From: Haliclystus octoradiatus
Taxonomy: Eukaryota > Cnidaria > Staurozoa > Stauromedusae > Haliclystidae
Direction: 5' to 3'
DNA: 64,000 nt
NCBI GenBank assembly: GCA_916610825.1
Contig: OU744449.1
Coordinates: 11,911,520-11,975,519 of the forward strand
The notes beneath the pieces were generated by a model. That model did not search any database. It was not told the DNA's origin and saw only the letters and a program-made list of their open reading frames with translations. This document shows positions 59,730 through 64,000 of this stretch, in pieces (within the stretch, counting starts at the first letter, position 1; each line of letters begins with the position of its first letter). Position numbers and translations under genes: made by a program.

Positions 59730-61687
59730 AGTGGGAATAAACCCCCAGACTATCTTTACATATATAGTAGAACCCGACGTGAAAAAAACAATGGCGTAAT
59801 TTTTTTTTCGATCTGGAAATTATTTCTTGGTGAAAAATGCCTTCAAAGTGGTGTTTTGGCCCAAATGTCGCTGAGGGAAAAAAAGGGATTGGATCTAGCT
59901 TTATGACGACAAAGTCACAAGTCGTGTGGTTTTTCTAATAGACTTTAGATCGGACTAATCACGCGATGTTACGTTTGAGATGGCGTAGCTCTGTAACGGC
60001 ATTCTATTTTTCTCTCCCACAAAACTGAGGTAAGGAAGAACATATAAACTCAAGAGTAGCAAAATTCCAGATGATTTAATGATTTTAAAGTTCACGAATT
60101 TGAATAAAATAAAAATCAGAAAATATTTCATTCGTAGCGCGCGTTATACAGATTATATTTTGACATATCATTCTCACACATATTTAACACATATCAAAAG
60201 ATTCTCTGGTGAGCACAAAAGCTAGCTAAGTAGAATTTATTGTTGTAAGCATATGTCTGCACTGAAAATGGAGTGTTCTTTTGAGGGTAGAAATCATAAT
60301 GTATGGTGGGAAACGCTATTAAGAACACCATAGCCGTCGGTTTTATAGTCCTCTTTTCACAGAAGCGAAATCTGTCCATCTGATTTCGCGTCTCTGTAGA
60401 AAGGTATTTTGTGCAAAGTAACTTCTGCACTGTATTACTACATCCTATAAATTACAGATTGTGACGACATGATGCTAACATGTTCCACTTTCTAGCCGAA
60501 GGAATGAATACTAGACTGGTAAAATAATTTTGTGGCGTATGTAAAATAAGGAACGAGACTTCACATTGCAAAACCCTAATTTTGTAACGGCTGTAAACTT
60601 GAATAAGAACGTCCGAGCCCTCTATCATGTTTGTACTATTTTCCGAATTTTATAGAATTTTATAGTGTAATGTACTGAAGAATTCTCAATGGTTTTTTAA
60701 ATATTGAATGCTTGGTGAATTAATGATGAACACTTTGTTAGACTATTGAGTATAATATATCTATCTATACAGTCGTATAAACTATACGATTACATGGTTT
60801 AAGTTTTACTAGACGAACATCAATTTCAAACTTAGACGTTGAAATGATAGTTGAAAAATGTCTATTTAATAATTTAATAATACCGATAGTTAAATAAATC
60901 CGAAAAAGTACAATTAATACTTTGCAGTACCAACTCCAGTACAATTAATTCTTTGCATTTAATACTCCAGGAAAAACGTCTGTGCATGCCCGTGCAAATC
61001 AAATCAGTTTACATTCACATTTAGATCATGAAAAGGATATCTTGTAGAAATGTTTACTCAAGAACAACTTGCAGATCATAGAGTTAAAAATAGTTAAAAC
61101 TTATATAGCGTAAGATCAAGCTATTTTGAAGGGTACGTGTCTACTAATTAAGATTTGAGAAGTACTGCGGTCACACAGAATACGTAACTAATATGTGTCA
61201 CTAGACTAGTCACAAAGGTCGCACCGCCTGACATTTGTATTAATCCGCAATCTATATCAGATTCATCGCGCTTAATGACGCTACAAGAAATTATTTCTAC
61301 CTAGCGTTTCAATAGATTTTATTCTGCTCCTGAAATCACAAATTGCATCTTTTTTACGTAATTCGCCAGTTTATATGTTTGTTCATGGCTCAGCCTTGTC
61401 AGAAATTTTTTTTGCATGACTTCTCGGAGCTAGGTCACCTCAAAGATTACGTCGCGTGATCAGCCCACTCTTGAGTCTGTTAGACAAACCGCACGACTTG
61501 TGACTTTGTCGTCATAAAGCTAGATCCAATCCCTTTTTTTTCTCAGCGACATTTGGGTCAAAACACCACTTTGAAGGCGCTTTTCACCAAGAAATAATTT
61601 CCAGATCGAAAAAAAAATTACGCCATTGTTTTTTTCACGTCGGGTTCTACTACATATGTAAAGATGGTCTGGGGGTTTATTCCCACT
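59730..61687. mobile_element. TTAA-flanked non-autonomous transposon F, uninterrupted sister of G
   Basis: The 1958-bp unit begins AGTGGGAATAAACCCCCAGA and ends with its complement. Flanking TTAA lies at 59726-59729 and 61688-61691. The two arms stay alike for at least 200 bp (AGAACCCGACGTG, TTCGATCTGGAAATTATTTC, CTAGCTTTATGACGACAAAG). The interior matches element G in inverted orientation, including the sites where E and H entered G, which here are empty. There is no transposase. The ends do not match those of the Kolobok-like element at 8136, so its transposase source is elsewhere. Confidence 0.85.
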
Positions 61688-61861
61688 TTAACAATTAACT
61701 TTTTCAGTACAGGGACAATTATGTGCTAAGGTGAGGAATTAGAAAGTTTTATAGATCAACATTTTTTAAAAATTAATGACTCAATAATTACTGAGAAGCC
61801 CCAGGAAAATCTACAGAATGATAAGAAAGGCGTATTTAAACAAGTAACTGGCGCTTTGAGT

Positions 61862-63442
61862 ATGCAAAACAACAGCGACACTGAAACGGAAATTGACGAT
61901 GGAAGTCAGGGCGTATTGACCGACAACAGTTCATCACCATCAGAAATGACATTAGGATGTCCCGGACCATCAGACAAAGTGATTAGTACGAATGATGACA
62001 ATTACAAACTTATTTTAGAGCCCTCGAATAATTCCACTTTTGACACAATTATATTAGATAGCGCAGGTGAACACGAACAATTAAGCCCCAATATTATGTT
62101 AAAACGAGGTGAAAGCCTTGGTCATACCAATCAATCGACAACAGTCCCTGAACGAAAACAAATTATTGGTATTTCAAAAATTACAGACAAAAAATCAATC
62201 GTAGTTGCCGACACAGATCCGATATCACCTAATGAAGATCTGTGGAGGGCATTACGCAACCTGCAAATTCATGTTTATAATCTCGAGGAAGAGAACTCGG
62301 TGTTGAAAGCTAAAGTTGACTCAATTGAAAAACGATTATCTAGCTCAGCTAACGCGGTTAAAATAGCAAGAGATAATATACCCAACAATAACATAATTGA
62401 AAATAGAAACAGCAAAACAATTCAACAGTCAAAAGGGGAACATTCTCGCACCCAAAATGAAACACAAGATCTGTTGATTATTGGAGATTCCCATCTTCGA
62501 CACATCAACCCAAAACGTATTTCAAAATCGGCCGACGCTAAAAAAATAGTATGTGAAGGAATGGCCACCCACAAATTTATTTCAGAAATCGAAGACATAG
62601 GTAAGACAAAAGATCAATACAAACACATTATCCTACACATCGGATCAAATGACATACACTCACAACACCTAGACGTCTCATTGACAGACCATAAAAGAGT
62701 AATCGAAACCGCTAAAAAACTGTTTCCACATGCTAAGCTGCATCTGTCATCAGTATTACCTAAAACAGATAACCAGAAGACAAATGAGGCGATTGAAGTA
62801 TTTAACAATGAGATGGAAACTTTCTGCAGAGGAACAAACATTAATTACATCAATCACACAAAAACATTCACGATTGTCAAAGACGGACAATCTAAACTTA
62901 ACCCTAAGTTATATCTTCCAGATAAAACCTATACGAACGAACATGGCACAAAACTCCTTGCCACAAATTTTATCAGAAATTTTCACAAAATAGAAACAAC
63001 TACTTCAGAGCCAAAAGAATTTCAAACATTTACTAACACAAACAGCTCTAATAAATCAGTAATGTATCAAACAACAGTTCAAACACAACAAACGAATCCT
63101 CCTTTATTGACCAATAAGCCCGTGAATACAAACAACGATGTAACAGAAAATATCCAAATCCAAGAGGAGCGCAAAAATAAAGATGAAAGAAATATGTATA
63201 ACACACCATACAACAGAGGTAGAGATATGACGTACAATACCGGTAATTTCAACATACAACAAAATCATCCGCAACAAAATCAATACCACTTACAACCACA
63301 AATGAGACCTATCCACGCAAATCACAACCAGCAAAATCAACAAATAGGCACTAACATGTCAGTAGGCCCTGGCATGCCATCTGCATACTCACAGTCCCCC
63401 AAAAAATCCCCCTCCGTTACTTGGGCCATATCAAAATCATAA
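61862..63442 (+). CDS. LINE ORF1 with coiled coil and SGNH (esterase) domain
   Basis: The protein has 526 residues from the ATG of MQNNSDTE. A short coiled coil (about 135-158, LQIHVYNLEEENSVLKAKVD) is followed by an SGNH hydrolase-like domain (about 200-370) with block I LLIIGDSHLRH (Ser of GDSH), block III ILHIGSNDIH, and block V DKTYTNEHGTKLLA (Asp and His). ORF1 esterases in CR1-type LINEs are thought to aid membrane or lipid contact of the particle. A Gln/Asn-rich tail follows. The frame ends at 63442 soon after a C6-A6 run (63396-63407). In another frame a related Pro/Tyr-rich tail (MMPPYGGINLPHYNNF) continues to about 63570, so a one-base slip is likely there. The open frame also extends 5' of the ATG to about 61727 without another ATG. 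Confidence 0.8.
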   Translation: MQNNSDTETEIDDGSQGVLTDNSSSPSEMTLGCPGPSDKVISTNDDNYKLILEPSNNSTFDTIILDSAGEHEQLSPNIMLKRGESLGHTNQSTTVPERKQIIGISKITDKKSIVVADTDPISPNEDLWRALRNLQIHVYNLEEENSVLKAKVDSIEKRLSSSANAVKIARDNIPNNNIIENRNSKTIQQSKGEHSRTQNETQDLLIIGDSHLRHINPKRISKSADAKKIVCEGMATHKFISEIEDIGKTKDQYKHIILHIGSNDIHSQHLDVSLTDHKRVIETAKKLFPHAKLHLSSVLPKTDNQKTNEAIEVFNNEMETFCRGTNINYINHTKTFTIVKDGQSKLNPKLYLPDKTYTNEHGTKLLATNFIRNFHKIETTTSEPKEFQTFTNTNSSNKSVMYQTTVQTQQTNPPLLTNKPVNTNNDVTENIQIQEERKNKDERNMYNTPYNRGRDMTYNTGNFNIQQNHPQQNQYHLQPQMRPIHANHNQQNQQIGTNMSVGPGMPSAYSQSPKKSPSVTWAISKS

Positions 63443-63895
63443 TACAAGAGAAATGATGCCACCGTATGGAGGTATTAACCTACCCCACTATAACAACTTT
63501 GCACCCCCCCTAATGACCATGCCTCTCAATCAGCAATATTATATACCAATGAGCACACAAAAACAATAGAATGACACGCTCTTTTACCCACAAAATCAAA
63601 TGCATAGATGTTATTAACTACACCATGGCACTACCAATGAAAATATTAAAAAGAATGGAGTACTATTGCGTCCAAGCAGATAAGTACTGTACTAATACAC
63701 TACTAATTATATTACATAAATCAATAGCAGCCTATTATAGTCTACATTTTATTATCGATTTTAGCACTAGTCTATACATTCCAATTGAATACAATTTCTA
63801 CTTAGCATATATATATGTAGCAATAATTAAATGTTGCCACAGAAAATGCACTCTTTTCAATATGGAATCCCAAATTTTTTTATTCCCAAACCAAT

Positions 63896-64000
63896 ATGAT
63901 TACAAAATCAAAAAATCTTAACATTACATTTTGGAATGTCAACGGATTAGGATCCAAGTTTGAGAACCCTGATTTTTTAAATATTTTTCAAAATGAAATA
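63896..64000 (+). CDS. LINE ORF2, N-terminus of the AP endonuclease (cut by the window edge)
   Basis: ATG at 63896 opens MITKSKNLNITFWNVNGLGS and then KFENPDFLNIFQNEI, still open at the window end. The WNVNGLGSK block with its catalytic Asn is the first motif of LINE AP endonucleases. RT should follow outside the window. Confidence 0.75.
   Translation, partial: MITKSKNLNITFWNVNGLGSKFENPDFLNIFQNEI

Larger units (their letters stand above)
61700..64000 (+). mobile_element. CR1-type LINE, 5' part, running off the window
   Basis: ORF1 with an esterase domain is followed by a spacer of about 330-450 bp and the start of an AP-endonuclease ORF2. That order is typical of CR1-group LINEs. The 5' border is not fixed: the open frame begins at about 61727, just right of transposon F. 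The rest of ORF2 lies beyond position 64000. Confidence 0.75.

Overview
The window is an AT-rich piece of an animal genome built almost entirely of transposable elements. An animal source is supported by a fibrinogen-type C-terminal exon (30888-31141), BEL/Pao and Gypsy LTR retrotransposons, a CR1-type LINE whose ORF1 carries an SGNH esterase, an RTE-like LINE, and Kolobok-like and hAT-like DNA transposons. A marine invertebrate, perhaps a tunicate or another deuterostome, fits best, but the species cannot be fixed from the sequence alone. The fibrinogen exon is the only recognisable host coding exon.

Left half (about 0.6-28.9 kb): a nested stack of elements, nearly every layer of which can be proved from its target-site duplication (TSD). 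The outer shell is a decayed LINE with a C-terminal restriction-like endonuclease. It took a tRNA-derived SINE (865-1242, TSD TGCTCACAT) and a minus-strand chromodomain Gypsy element A (1325-26517, TSD CCTGA). A took Gypsy element B (5597-25899, TSD TCGCT). B took Gypsy element C (5991-13501, TSD ATCGT, identical LTRs) and, separately, a TIR element D (14367-23131, probable TSD AAC) that carries a 146-bp satellite. C took a Kolobok-like DNA transposon with an intact transposase (8136-11074, TSD TTAA). D took an intact RTE-like LINE with eight 200-bp promoter-like monomers (17881-22977, TSD TTAAATGCAAA).

Middle (28.9-46.8 kb): a foldback element made of a 36-bp minisatellite, the isolated fibrinogen exon, a 199-bp TTAA MITE and about 5 kb of unassigned AT-rich DNA. 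Then comes a second nest: a TTAA-flanked non-autonomous transposon G (36607-46818) interrupted by a young BEL/Pao element E (36632-43655, TSD CTATC) and by a 1.37-kb non-autonomous LTR element H (44880-46249, TSD CTTAC).

Right end (46.8-64 kb): a non-autonomous hAT element (48145-49331, 8-bp TSD), a TIR element with an internal palindrome (50834-52858), a heavily decayed BEL/Pao fossil (53.3-56.7 kb), two LINE fragments, an uninterrupted sister copy F of G (59730-61687), and the 5' part of a CR1-type LINE that runs off the window (ORF1 from 61862, ORF2 from 63896).

No CRISPR, rRNA, tRNA gene or operon is present. The elements are not functionally linked. Together they record successive insertion waves: LTR identity orders C (0 differences in 193 bp) and E (1 in 423) as youngest, then A (2 in 178), B (3 in 241) and H (3 in 216). 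A, B and H cannot be separated on so few differences.
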